A stretch of 64,000 nucleotides of DNA from assembly GCA_039545355.1 (NCBI GenBank), contig BCJJ01000010.1:319085-383084 (forward strand). The letters run 5' to 3'. The notes below the pieces were generated by a model. The model was not told the DNA's origin. It did no database searches and saw nothing but the letters and a program-made list of their open reading frames with translations. The number at the start of each line of letters is the position of its first letter. The first letter of the stretch is position 1. Made by a program: the position numbers and the translations under genes. This DNA is from Trichosporon coremiiforme. Taxonomy: Eukaryota > Basidiomycota > Tremellomycetes > Trichosporonales > Trichosporonaceae. Shown piece by piece: positions 46,554 through 58,547 of the stretch.

Positions 46554-46638
46554 GGGCGTCTAGCTCAGTTGGTAGAGCGCGTCATTAGCATGTTGCTAGT
46601 ACTTGACGAGGTCTTTGGTTCGATTCCTAAGTCGTCCA
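46554..46638 (+). tRNA. tRNA-Ala(AGC) with a 12-nt intron
   Basis: The acceptor GGGCGTC/GTCGTCC includes the alanine identity pair G3-U70 and a U6-U67 mismatch that yeast tRNA-Ala also has. Box A (TAGCTCAGTTGG) and box B (GGTTCGATTCC) are canonical. The anticodon loop is TTAGCA-T, interrupted after position 37 by intron 46591-46602. The intron contains TGCTA, complementary to the anticodon-loop TAGCA, the usual anticodon-intron pairing. The T stem has one T-T mismatch. The discriminator is A, and a T5 terminator lies at 46647-46651. Confidence 0.88.
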
Positions 46639-47888
46639 CGCTTACATTTTTGCGTTTTGCGCCTTGAAACGAACGTTTTAGTCGTGATGTGTGGGAGGAT
46701 CGGCCGTGCCCCATCGGGTCGTACTAGTGTGAGGGCGCAAGTTTGTGCGCTTCTTGTAGCTGACGTGCAGGGGCCTCTGCAAAGCATCACCACGGAGGGC
46801 CCATCGCCTATCCTCCTCGCACTGTCTGCGGACTGGCCAACGTGCCGGAGAAGTGGCCGAGATGACTTCTCCGATCGTTGAGCGTCCTCTCAGTCGGCCG
46901 GAGTGTCGGGAGTGTCGGGTCCGGCTGTGGTTACTCAGACCTCTTCGCTTCGATACCCAAGCCGTTCTCCACCTGCACAACACTACTGGCCCATCCGTGA
47001 GTGCCTTCACCTGTCTCACAAGGCGCCTCGTGAAGCAGGCGCGCCTCCAGGAATCACGTATGCACCCCTCCTGCACCCGGTTGTAGTGAACTGGAGTCGC
47101 AGCTGCGTGGTTCCGTGGCCAGGGATCGGCGGCCGAAACGGTCGACAGCCAGCCACATATTGCATCCGGCTCTGAATCGGCCAGCCTGCCAGAACACCCG
47201 AACACCAGAACACCAAAACGGGACTGACCAGTGTTCTGTGTCTCGCGTTGTCCCCACATACCGTCCGCACACGGACGTGAACACCGGAACCCTGGAAGAC
47301 AGTCACGTGGAGAGGAATTGGCCGAGTGCCCTCGGAGTAGACGGACCGAGCCGATCTCACACATGTTTGGGGCACCTTTGCATGTGCATGCACACAGCTG
47401 CTTTTCTGCATAGACCGTTGCAATATCTCACACTCGTCATTCCAAGTTCAGTTGCATCTATGCTGAGAGAGGATGAGTTGCTGCGATGGGAGAATAGACT
47501 TAAGACGTCACTCGGTGATCGCAGCCGATATCAAGAGTTGCCGAGGTCGCCGGCATCTAGTTCGGGATGTCCATGAGCGGACGTGCGACCCGCAGGTGGG
47601 CAAGCTCGGGTGCATGTGACGCGAGAATCGACCAGCACTAGGCAGCGGGGCTGACAAAGGCGGCGTCTGATGCGCCGGACGCATGTCTGCAGATGCTGGT
47701 TAGGAAGTCATGTGACGCGCAGGCCTCGCGGCTGTTCCTGGTCGGGTGCGCTGCACACTCTCATAAGCCAGGCCGCTCGATCGCACTTCCCCTCTTCCCG
47801 TCCCCCAGTCTCTCTACCAGACCAGTAACCCGACACTCACCAACGTCGATACCTGGAAGCTCGCTCGCTCCACTCGCTCGCAGACACC
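46639..47888. other. Intergenic, upstream of the lactonase-like gene
   Basis: 1.25 kb with only short unrelated ORFs. Local repeats such as ACACCCGAACACCAGAACACC occur at about 47195-47215. The last ~120 bp are pyrimidine-rich, as expected of a 5' leader. Confidence 0.5.
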
Positions 47889-49122
47889 ATGCCGACCAAC
47901 ATCAAGTACCTCGACGAGTACGAGGACAAGCACAACTACCGCAACATCCAGGTGCCAGACACGGCGTCGCTCGAGTTCGAGCCGCTCAAGCCCTCGCCCA
48001 GCAAGGATGCGTACTGCAAGGTGCACATGATCAAAAACAGCGACCTGACTATGGGCCTCAGCGTCTTCGTCCGCACGAGCGACACGGACGCGCCGATCAC
48101 CCTACCCGTGTACACGTTCATGCTTGAGGTGAGTGTCATATGCTGCCCCTACTTCCCAATGGTCTTGGGAGCTGGCAAAGGAGAGAGTGCTGTGGGGACG
48201 TAGGCAGGAATTAAGTGCTGACACCCAGCATGTCAGCGACGGGCGCAAGGTCGCTTTCGACCTCGGTCTGAAGCCAAAGCTCGAGGACTTCTCTCCCTTC
48301 ACGCAGGGCTTGATCAAAGACATGCCCATCACATGGCCGCGTGGCACGGTCCCAGAGGTGCTGAAGGACCACGGTGTAGACGCCAAGGACGTCGAGACGG
48401 TCATCCTCTCGCACGTGCACTTCGACCATATTGGCGACATTGGGCAATTCCCGACCTCCACGAAACTCATCGTCGGCCCTGGTACGGCCAAGGCGGCGCT
48501 CCCCGGCTACCCGACGTACAAGGACAGCTCTGTGCTGGACTCGGACCTGCCGTTTGGCAGCGAGCGCGAGGTCGAGGAGCTGGGCAAGGACACGAAGTGG
48601 GTCCGCTGCGGATCCTTCCCCGAGGCAGTGGATTACTTCGGCGACGGGTCTCTGTACATTCTGAACGCTTACGGACACATGGTGGGCCACATTGCCGCGC
48701 TGGTGCGTACGAGCACCGACCCGGACACGTACATGCTGCTTGCTGGCGATAGTGCGCACGTGAGAGGACTTTACTCCTGCTGTGCCGGGTGCAAACACCC
48801 TTCCCTCCGCGCCGGACTCTACCCCGCCTCAGCCGGCCTGTCCCCTCAGGAACAGGCGCGCGGCGGCCTGCTCGCGATCCACTACGACCTGCCGGCCGCG
48901 TACCTGAACATGGCACGCATGGGGCGCATGGAGGAGGAAGACAATGTGTGTGTCATTCTCGCACACGATCTCGAGTGGAAGAAGATTCTGGACCGCGAAC
49001 TGGGCGGCGAGGACTGGGAGTGGGTCGAGGTCGGCGACTGGAAGAAGAAGGGAAGGAAGGAGGAGGTTAAGAAGGAGTGGGTGTACAAGCCTGAGACTGT
49101 TAAGGATGCCGACGGCGTTTAA
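47889..49122 (+). CDS. Metallo-beta-lactamase-fold hydrolase, N-acyl homoserine lactonase-like
   Basis: Exons 47889-48128 and about 48229-49122 encode 377 residues. The zinc-binding signature is SHVHFDHIGD (HxHxDH), followed by GHMVGHIA (third His ligand region) and LLAGDSAH (bridging Asp). The N-terminal part, ending LPVYTFMLE and HVSDGRKVAFDLGLK, provides the first strands. Overall architecture matches AiiA/AttM-like lactonases and their fungal relatives; a substrate (acyl lactone, or another ester/lactone) cannot be told from sequence. No signal peptide is seen, so it is probably cytosolic. The C-terminus is Lys/Glu-rich. There is a strong CACCATGCC start context. Confidence 0.85.
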
Positions 49123-50640
49123 GTGTTGTATGTCAGAAGCTATGAATCAAGAAGTAATGAGCCAATGCAACTGGGATGAAGCAGAATGTACAGTAGCAGG
49201 ATCTGGTGCGTCACATCGCTGGAGAGGTCATCGTGCGTGCGGCGCGGTCTACCAGCCATCAGAGAAGCAAGCGGTTGTGGCCCTCCGTCTGTGCTACTAC
49301 ACGTTCACAGCCGTGCCGATACGTGCCGAGCAGTAACTGCCCTCGTGCAGCTGAACCAAATACCGTGCATGGCGCAGGTGGCTCACCAGCGTGGCGGAGA
49401 CCTCGTTTCACCGGTGTCAGTCACAGGAAAGATCAGCATCATGAAACTCTCTTCGGCTCAGACTGGATACACGTGTTGGCCGCTCCTCCCTCTGTTACCT
49501 GGAGTACCTCGAGCTTGAGCCTGCAAGTTACGAGACGTGTCACTCGGCGACACCCGCTGACCCAAGGCGGCAGATGGGCAGCCTGTGAAGGACGTGCTTG
49601 TTAAGTCTGATTGAGTCTGATTGAGTCCTGCGATTGAGTCTGAGCCTGAGCATGACTTCGAACATGTGCATCTGAGCCTACTGGGGAACGGGTAGCCGAG
49701 GGATATCCCCAGGATTCAGCTCGGTGCTCCGAAGCAGTTCCACCGAGCCAGCGGATATCCGCACGGCCCGCCACGGATACAACGCAGTGCAGACAAAGAT
49801 CTACCGTAGTGAGACTGGCTCTTGGTCGGGCGTACGTCTCTCCGCAGACCCACCCGACCCACTCAGCTGCTGTGGCCGCTCTGAGACTGCACCGGCGGCC
49901 ACAGCGGCTACCAGAGGCCTTAAAACACTGAGACGACACGAGAGACGGTGAAATTAAACGTACACACGTCACAAAACCACGCGAAACTGTGCGATCGATA
50001 TTCGCATCCGAGCCCGCAGTCCTCAGCAACTGAGACGTCTCAGAGTGAGACAATCGTCGGCTCCGTTGATGCGCCGTCGGAGCAGAAAACTGTGGCAGAA
50101 TGCTGTGGCAGAATGCTGACGCGGGGCCGATGCATGCATGGACCTGTGTCTTGGGGACAGAGCTGCTCCGCACACGGTCATGAGACGGACCCACTGCTCG
50201 TGTGCTGCCCCCCTCTGCTTGTCATTCACCTGCACTTGGGAACTCTTCCTATACCGTGTGCGGAGGCCGTTGCCACTGGCTACTGATCCGCGCTGCTCAT
50301 GATGCTCTGCCGCTCATCTGTCTCGGCCTTCGAGATTAAGTCTCAGACCACGTCACTCTTCGGTCTTAGCAGGTCTCAGCTTCGTATCGGGTCGATGCAT
50401 GCAGTATGAATCTTTCGTCATGGCCTCGTTCTAGAATGTCAGGTGAACATCAGGCAGCACAGGCAGCAGTCTCGGGTCTCCATCTTCCGCCTGACTCCTC
50501 CGTATGGGTCTTAGAACTATTTGAGACCCTCGCCGTCCCCCTCAGTGAATCCCAGGCAACAGGCAGCAATAAACAGTTCGCGGCAGTGAAAGAGTGATAC
50601 ATGAATTACAACAAAAGTACAACCTCGCCTCCTCTTTCCC
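49123..50640. other. Convergent intergenic region
   Basis: About 1.5 kb between the lactonase-like gene and a minus-strand orphan. Small repeats based on GATTGAGTCTGA appear at 49606-49645. No gene is supported. Confidence 0.5.
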
Positions 50641-52266
50641 TTAGAGCGCGTGAGTCTCGTGTCCGGGCGCAATGATATCCGTCAAACTCGGGTTGGACTC
50701 GTAAAGCCCCGTCTGGTTCGGGCCGAGGAGTACGCTTCCCCTCCTGCCGTACACCATGGACATGCGGTGCTCCGACTTGGGCGAGAGCGGGGACACCTCG
50801 CCGAGGGTCCCGAGCGGCGTAGCCTCCGAGGCAGGGAGGACCGTGAATGTAACCCCGGGGGAGGCGATGGGGGAGCTGCTCGAGGTGCCGGAGGGAGGGC
50901 CGAAGCTCATGGAGCGCTTGAAGATGGGCGCGCGCTGGTGCGAGTGCGAAGGCGAACGCTGGGGGCGGGTCTGCGTCCATGCGTTCGAGGTGGGCGTGGT
51001 CGGAGTCGTGGGCGTGGTCGGCTCAGTCGACGACTGCGAGAGTCGCTTGCTGCCCACGCTCTCGAGCTCATCGCTGTGATACAGGGAAGAGCCCGCAATA
51101 CTGCTACCCATAGACACGTTTGAGCTGTGCCCGATCGACGAGCCGTACCCGAAGCTAGACCCCGAGGTCGAGGCGGGCGCGCGCCGCTCCCTTCGTGGAG
51201 GAGGGCGGGGGTACATCGGCACCTGGTCCTCGTAGGTCGGCATGTCAACGCTGCTCGTCGTGGAGAAGGTGCTAAGCGTGTTGGAGCAGGAGCTCATGGT
51301 GCGACGGAACTTGGGCTCGGACTGTTGCTGCGGAGTCGGGATAGAGGTGGGAGGGAGATGGAAGGCGTTGTCGTCTGCGGGGAACTGGGACATGGCGGGT
51401 GACGGAGGAAAAGGGGCGGAGACGACGGACGGAGTTATAGGGCTCGCAATGGAGCTGCCCAGCGTCGGCGCCGAGGACAGAGCTGGGCTCGTCTCCTCTG
51501 CCTCGAGCGCGACGGGGGGCGGGATCGGTATCCTCTCCGTCGTGAGCTGGGGGACGGAGCTCTTGCGCCGGATCATGGAGCGGCGCTCGGGGCGCTCAGG
51601 CTGGAGTTTCCTCGTCGTCTGGCAGCCGGTTGTGCCCTGGGACGACAGTCCGGAGGAACGGACCATCTCGAGCGTCGAGACCATCTCCTTCGGCGTCTGC
51701 TTGACATTCGTGCGAGCAATGGGAACAGTCTTCCGGGAGTCGATCCTAAGCTCGACGACAACGACGGGCTCGTCTTCATACGCGCCGATGAAGCCCGTGA
51801 AACCCAGCTTGCCCGATCGGCCCTCGACCTCGGAGACGGAGGAGACGGGGCCGTGCTCTTCGGACAGAGGGAAGATGAAGTTGCGCGTCGTGCGGATGCT
51901 CTGCGTGTTCCTGTCGGGGACGGGGGGAAGAGACGCGGCGTCGACCATCTCCCACGTGCTCCTGCTTGTGCTTGTTGACAGGCGGGGGGTGGACGCAGCG
52001 TTAGCTGTTCCACGCTTCGCAGAGTTGCTGCTGCGGGAGCTCTCGGTGCGCGTCATGGACGGCCGCGGCTGGCTGGGCTGGTACGAAGTCGGCGTGCGAG
52101 GCATGGTGGAGCTGGCCGACGTCGGTGTCCTCGGCGACGTAGCGGTGGGAGTGCGAGGGGAGGGGACAAGGAGGGAGGGAACGGGGGAGGTTGCGTCGAC
52201 GGTGAGATTGTTTATGCTTGCGGCGAGACTGGCGTTGCTCGCGCGGCGCCACCGAGTTCCGATCAT
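50641..52266 (-). CDS. Ser/Thr/Pro-rich hypothetical protein
   Basis: Intronless, 541 residues from the ATG at 52266 (MIGTRWRRASNASLAAS); the frame extends upstream to 52641 but a TATA-like element at 52341-52346 fits the nearer start. The protein is mostly low complexity (SPRTPTATSPRTPT, TTPTTPTTPT). It has short less-biased islands: TWEMVDAASLPPVPDRNTQ, NFIFPLSEEHGPVSSVS, GKLGFTGFIGAYEDEPVVVVELR, and a C-terminal RMSMVYGRRGSVLLGPNQTG. Many Ser-Pro/Thr-Pro sites suggest a phosphorylated regulatory protein, but I do not recognise a family. Codon use looks like the neighbouring genes, which favours a real gene. Confidence 0.7.
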   Translation of the reverse strand: MIGTRWRRASNASLAASINNLTVDATSPVPSLLVPSPRTPTATSPRTPTSASSTMPRTPTSYQPSQPRPSMTRTESSRSSNSAKRGTANAASTPRLSTSTSRSTWEMVDAASLPPVPDRNTQSIRTTRNFIFPLSEEHGPVSSVSEVEGRSGKLGFTGFIGAYEDEPVVVVELRIDSRKTVPIARTNVKQTPKEMVSTLEMVRSSGLSSQGTTGCQTTRKLQPERPERRSMIRRKSSVPQLTTERIPIPPPVALEAEETSPALSSAPTLGSSIASPITPSVVSAPFPPSPAMSQFPADDNAFHLPPTSIPTPQQQSEPKFRRTMSSCSNTLSTFSTTSSVDMPTYEDQVPMYPRPPPRRERRAPASTSGSSFGYGSSIGHSSNVSMGSSIAGSSLYHSDELESVGSKRLSQSSTEPTTPTTPTTPTSNAWTQTRPQRSPSHSHQRAPIFKRSMSFGPPSGTSSSSPIASPGVTFTVLPASEATPLGTLGEVSPLSPKSEHRMSMVYGRRGSVLLGPNQTGLYESNPSLTDIIAPGHETHAL

Positions 52267-52340
52267 CTGGAGAGAGCGGGAGGACCGTCTGCTGAGGAGC
52301 GATGGAGAGCGGGTCGGCGCGGCGAGCGGCACAGAGCTTC

Positions 52341-52346
52341 TATATA
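52341..52346 (-). promoter_or_regulatory. TATA-like element of the 52266 start
   Basis: TATATA about 75 bp upstream of the chosen ATG on the minus strand, in a GC-rich surrounding. Confidence 0.4.
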
Positions 52347-55300
52347 TCGTCAGCGCCTGTACTGGCTGCACTTTTAGCTCGTGGTCTGTTATGTTATGCT
52401 GATTGCCCTTTGCCCCTGTGATCCTGGTGCTCTCATATCGCGTACCCAGAAGGCCCAGTATGCACACATGTACACCATTGCGCCTACTACTACTAGACTT
52501 TGCTAGTTCCACACTGAAGCAGAGGCAGGCTGAGACTGATGACTGGGCTCTGGGCCACCGATTGCGGCGGCGCGGCGGAGCCCTTGTTTCAATTACGCTC
52601 CGGGTTGCAGGGGTTGTGACGTTCAGGTCAATACGCCTCATGAGGCGTGGCTCAATAGCCGCGGCTTGGGCGCTGGCGAGCGACCACGCTGCTCTGTACT
52701 CACGATGTCGGGAGCTCAGAATCGGGCAGCATCGTGAATGCGGAGGACTGTGGAGCTGTCCAGCCTGCTCTACGGGGAAATGCGTGGTGGGAGTCCAGAG
52801 CGTGTGGTAAAGTTTGATTCAATCCGTGATTGCTTTCGGCGGCGTTATTTGTGTTCGATTGTCGTTTGGGTCCACTGCTCGCTCGTAGTCGGTGTTCGTT
52901 CTGGTTCAGAAGAATGTGCAAGATGTCAAGATGCAAAGTCAGCAAAAGTCAGCCCGCGGGCCTTTATGCATGGCTACTGATAACATGGGATCACGCACCG
53001 CGTACGTCAAGGCGAGCTTTGACGCTGGGGTTTCTGGTGCCCTGTGCCTCGGGCATGGTGGTGGTGGTACCTTGGCGTGCGCTCCCGCGCGCGCCGCATG
53101 CGACGCACCCACAGGAGGACACAGAATTCGCGTTACGTTGTCGAGGTGCTGTGGTGCGTGTGCAGCTGATCCTCAAGCTTTCGGCTGCCCACCTGGAATC
53201 CGGCCTTGGGCAGAAACGCTGAAAGCTACTGGGTCTGGCATAAAGCCAGGGATCAGCGTTGCACGGTGCTCGTCTGTCAGCGCCATCTGCCGGAACGAGG
53301 GCAGGACACAGGGCTGGGAGGACCGGGGGTCGTCTGGGCTTGCGGTCCATGGATCGCGGCAGAGAGGTGCGGGTGTTGCGTCTCGTTTGCGGGTCAGATC
53401 TATGTCCTGTGGATCCTGGTCCTGTGGGAGTGGAGGACGCCGCAGCAACCTGTCCAACCTGACGCCACAGTTCTTGGCCCGACGTCTGTCAGTCTGCAGG
53501 TGTGACGGTCGCGGTGTCGGGTGAAGATCACTCGTCCAGGGAAGACCTCCTGCACGCTAGCCGGCTTCACCAAGCAACCCTCAGGACGTAGCAGGGTCGG
53601 AATTGAGCTCCCTGCAGCACAGCTCGCAGGACAGCACTGACAGGGCGCGCACGTATCCCCAGTAGATACACAGGTATCGCGCCCGCTTGACTCGTCTGTT
53701 GCTCTCCCCGTCCTGCTGGTCCTGCGCACTCTCGGTCCAGATATTCCTGCTGGACGTCTGCTGGCCCACCCAGTAGGAAAGACGATAGCACATCCAACGA
53801 AACACAAAGGTGCAAGGCATGGTCGTTGATGCCGTAAGAGACGCAAAGCTTGAGCGCCTCAAAGTTTGTTGCGCACAATTAAGCCGCCCCAGCCCTCCTT
53901 CACCCTGCGTGAATGGGCAGATTCCGAGCGAGCCTGAAATCGCCTTGAATGTTGCAGTCCAGTTAGAGTGTGCTTCGCCTGTGTTAATGTGCGACAAGAG
54001 AGGGGGACATGCTCAGTGAATGCGCACAGAATGCATCGAATGACGGACAGCACAGCCGCAAGAATCGCGGTAGAACTCAACCCGCACACCCCAGATCCAT
54101 GGCGGATGTACCCGCAGACTGGTCCGCAACCCGTGCCGTGAGCCGTAGATGCTAGACCTGCCGATGCCAGATCCCGAAGCCTCGCACGCCCGTACGGCCC
54201 CGACGAGGGAGAACCCGGAACATGTTCCGGCAGGTGCGTATCGAGGTATTCACTGCGCATTCTGAGGGGGTACCGCTTCCAATCTTACGGCGTATGAGCG
54301 CCCGAGAGCGCGGTCGGGGGCATCTGTCCAGATTCAGACTCCTGGGTGCAACTGAGTGAGACAAGTCACAAGAGCTGTACGACGCTTGGCTACGAGGAGT
54401 GGGCTGCTTTCTTCTGGGGCAGTGGATGGTATGGTTACTCGGCCAGCGAACAGTGTCTACGTACCAGCGCACGCAGTGGCGAGATGAAATCTTACGCAGC
54501 ACGACGCCGTCTGATTGAGCATGTCGGCCAGTCTGGAAACTCTTAGCTTTGGGCAAAGGGTTCGCAGCTCGCTACCAACAACAACTGAACGACGTATTGA
54601 GAGCCTGCCGAGTGCATCACGTACACCATCGCGTTCATGATCGCGCTCCGCTGGCGCGATCATGCTGCGCTGGCGCTGCGCCGTGATGTGCAGAGGCTTG
54701 AAGGCTTGCAGAGGCGCGCGAGGCGTCCGTGGTGCAACGGCTCGTGGGGCAGCACGTGTCAGGGTCTCTGTTGCCCGAGGCGGCTCAGCTCTGCGGCCTG
54801 AAAGTTGGCCCGAGAGTGACCTAAGGCAAGTCCGTGCTCACGATTTTGGGTCGCTTTGGGTCACCCCGTCACGATGGCCCGTCCGTCGGCGCCATCCATG
54901 CGCAAGGACCCCGGCGAGGTTGCTCGAAAGGCTGGTCACGACGCTCATGAGTTCGTCAGCCACGCGTGCACCTCTCGGTGTATCGAGTGACCAGAGTTTC
55001 GGAGCTTCTCGGCAGAAGCGCGCGATGCAGCTTAATGAGCTCCTTCTGTGCCGGGTGCATAACTTTGCCTTGTGCCTTGTGCGCAGAACAACTCTACTGA
55101 CCGTCTCTGCTAGCAGCAGAGTTGGACGTCGAGCCGAAGGATGAACGCTACTGCACTGGAAAACCCGACACCAAGGCTCCTCACGCTCCCTGCCAGTGAC
55201 TAGTAAAACCTTAAAAACAATTCAGGGCGAGTGTGCGCTCCGTCCTGCGCAGCTGAGGGTCGTATAGAAATGCGCTAGTGTCATCCTCCAATAGACGTTT

Positions 55301-56429
55301 CTTTCACTGCCAAAATCCTCAACTTCTACTCACAGTTCCTTAGAGAGACGCGCGCCTCTCATTCACGACGCAATCTATCCTCAGCCTTGTCATTGACAGA
55401 CGTGCGCGCAGTGGGAGTTAGTGCGTATCTAACTGCTCTGTTCCTCAACCTGACTCACGTTGATAAACCCTTCCACCTGGGGAACGTCCGTCGGTAGGAA
55501 CCTGCACTCAATTCAAGTGTTCAGGAGTGGACAGCGAATCTCTTGGCGTAAGGCGGACGTAAGGCCGACGGTCGTCTGTGTGGTGGTTCCTGCGTTCCTA
55601 TGGAGCATGCAGAGAGTGCAGGACAAGGGTGGACGAGGTGGTATGTCATGCTCGACGCCATAGCATCATCATCCCTCCTTCCATCCTGACAATCCTTGTC
55701 CCTCCGTTGACAGTCTCCATCATTGTCGAGGGCTGCACTGCTGAACCGCTGGGGATGCCGAGTGCCCCGAATCCTCGATCACACCCTGTGTCCCCAACGG
55801 CGCTTCGGTGCTTCGGGGAGCGGTTTGTCGGCTCGGATTTCGCACTGACCGCCGACGTCGTCCTCCCTGCTCACCACAGGGCGTATAGCGCCATTTCGGA
55901 GAACCGCGCTCGTACCCATGGACCGGCGCTGTACCGACGAGTCGTGGCCTTACTGATGCTCCTATGCCGACAACCTGCATGCTTTCATCATCCTGCGCAG
56001 CTGGCTATCCTGCAGGAGCTCGACGGATCCGTGCCCAGGCCACATCTGACCATGCAGCATGTTCCCAGGATGGAGGCGGAGCTCATTAACCTTGCGTAAG
56101 TGTTGCGTCGGACGCAAACCATGTCGGTCATCCCCAGAGGCTTCAAGGGCCGCAATCGGTGCTGCGAAGAGATGTGCGCATGTGGAGCCTGTCGCGCAGT
56201 CTGGGGTACCACATGCCTCTTTGGCTCTTGGCAAGCCACAACCCCGACAGAGGCGCTCTGAAGCGCGTACTGGTGAGACATCCGTGCGATCGAGCCTCCT
56301 CCTTTCCAGCCTTACGTTGCTTGCGGTGATCACGCGACGTCGCCTAGCTCGTCTCCACACGCGGTCTCGCGTCGGTCTGGAGTTGGTCTCGAGTCGAGAC
56401 GCGCACCAAGCGCGCCTCTTACGCGTTTG

Positions 56430-57780
56430 AGGAATGAGATGTGGCCATCGTAGGCTATGTGGCGCGGCAAAACTGGCCTTTCTGGACATGCCGCGATTGT
56501 CTGTTCCGGCAGAGGTGTGCAGGTGTGCGCCATGCGCACCGTGGCTTGTGCGGGCTGGGAATGGCGATTCGATCGAGGGTGTGGCGCTGCCTGGCGCTTG
56601 GGGCATTTCCTGGAAGAGAGGGAGGGGTACTCACTGTCTCACTGACTGCCAGTGTGGGCACGGAGTTTGGATACTACCTCTTGTCTCCCTGACAACAGCT
56701 AGAACGACATTCTACAAACTCGAAGAGTAGGATGGCCAGTGTGCCTTGCTGCTATGTGCAAGCTGTAGTACTGATGCCTGGCTGACGTGGGCTGACATTG
56801 TCAGGCCAGGTCGAAGTTTGATAACATGACAGTCCACTCTGGCTCCACAACGTCCACCCGAAGTGCGATGTGGGTGCTAGACACACAGCCACTGCAGCAC
56901 CGATCGTCTAACAGAGAACAGAGTTTCACCGACGATTATGCATCTCCGGCATTCGGGCCGGACATTCGGAGCAGTACTGCCTTCCGTGTATGCTCACTAA
57001 CACATAGGGCCTGGAATAGAAGCACATGTTGCCCAACGCCACGAAGACGACGCACCCAGAGGTAAGACATCATCGCGATCGACAGCCTCACGAGGATCAC
57101 TAGACGCCTCTGACGTTTTTCGCTTTTCTGGAAGCTCGAATCGATGCGCGATATAGCGTGCGAGATGTGCAGTGTGCGGGGGAGCATATGGAGAAGACGT
57201 GCCGTGTATCATCTCGGCGCGAAAGGCATGGATATACGCGCCACAGTGCCCCTGCGCCGTGGCTTGTTTAGTGCAGGTGGAGGAGGGAGTGTGGCGGCGT
57301 GGCGTTTGCTTCCCTGGGCGGAAGACACTCCGCAATGTCCTGGCATGTAAGCTTAGGGCAATGTGGGGTACTCACTCACCCCGGAGCTGATGTCTCACTG
57401 ACGCGTCGGGCAATAACGAGCCTGGTGGCCAGGTTCGGTGTTTGGATTCCATAAAACCTTGGATGGTTGACGCCACGGCATAACCAGTATTCTCCTTGTA
57501 CGGAGTGGGCAACTATCCCAACTCGATACCGACTTGCGCTATCTCGTGCCTGCCTCTGTTGGCGCTGCTAGAACGAGATTCTCTAGGCACGGAGGAGATT
57601 GTGGCTTCCAGAAAAGCGACAAGCGATAGTCGAGCAGTGGGTCTCCCAACATGTCTCACTTATGTCGACTTTACCCAACCTCGATTGAACCTGGAATACT
57701 GATGTCTGGCTGACGTCTGGAGGCTTGGGTTAGGTTTGGCTGGCATTGCGAGGCCCGCTAGGTTTGGGCTGGTTGAATGG
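56430..57780 (+). repeat. Degenerate direct duplication
   Basis: Two copies, about 56530-56820 and 57240-57770, share colinear fragments. Examples are GGGGTACTCACT..TGTCTCACTGAC (56623 and 57366), CGG.GTTTGGAT (56661 and 57436), GCTAGAACGA.ATTCT (56698 and 57567) and TACTGATG.CTGGCTGACGT (56769 and 57698). The copies differ by substitutions and many indels. Confidence 0.65.
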
Positions 57781-58547
57781 CGGTGTGCGTGGGGACGGCG
57801 TATGCTTGCTGATTATCAGATGGTGATTACTACTTTCGTCTCCTTCCTCATCTTTAACCTCCACAACAGCAAGTGTGCTTCTTCGTGGGTACTGATCTCC
57901 GCGTGCGAATACTTACTGTGAGTCACCAACGTTCTAGATCTGAGCACGACCGCTAAGGAGAAGAGTAATGGTCGTGTCCTGACTCAGCTGACTGACGTGT
58001 CGACGCCCACGATGTCCATGGGCTGGCGCGACGTATCGATCGAGACCTACCGATTGAGGTCTCCAGTCTCATATCCGCCAAGGTTCGTCGTATGGATGCT
58101 CTGCATCGTCTATCATCTCTACGGTATCCGGAACTTCTACCGGTCCTCTGGTTCTGTGAGCAGGGTGTGTACGGGATTTGATGTAGGGCGAGGAGATTCG
58201 ACGAGCGAGGGGGTGAAACCAAAGATAGGGAGCGTCAGGAGGGAGGAGATCGGAGCAAAAGCCGGTCGATCGGCTGGGCCGGGGTTTGCCGGTTCTCGCA
58301 CCCAGGATCAACAGGGCTCGAACTCGGACTCGCCGAGCTCGGAGGCCGATCGGCGAAGGAACGGACAAGAGAGGTCGGGCGTCGGGCCGGTGTCCATCCC
58401 AAACCCCTCCTCACTCCTCCCTCCTCCCTCCTCCTCCCCCTACTCCCCATCCTCCACATTCCTCCCTCCATCCCCTCCTCGTCTCCGCCTCCAGCCACAT
58501 TGCCTCTCCATCTCCTCTCATGAGTTGTTCAGTAAGGAAACGAGAGG

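Larger units (their letters stand above)
52267..58547. other. About 6 kb without a supportable gene
   Basis: Apart from the promoter of the 52266 gene, I see only short ORFs with no recognisable content. The longest open stretch, 55578-56099 (+), lacks a family match or a good start. Base composition is lower in GC than coding DNA. Part of it (about 56430-57780) is an old direct duplication. It may be a decayed element, a non-coding RNA locus, or simply spacer. Confidence 0.5.

Noticed and set aside
51242..52402. 386-residue plus-strand frame
   Set aside because: Antisense shadow of the Ser/Thr/Pro-rich gene; no recognisable content and it would run through that gene's promoter.
55578..56099. 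173-residue open frame in the gene desert
   Set aside because: No family resemblance, poor start context, and surrounding sequence is degenerate; it might be a relic but I cannot support a gene.
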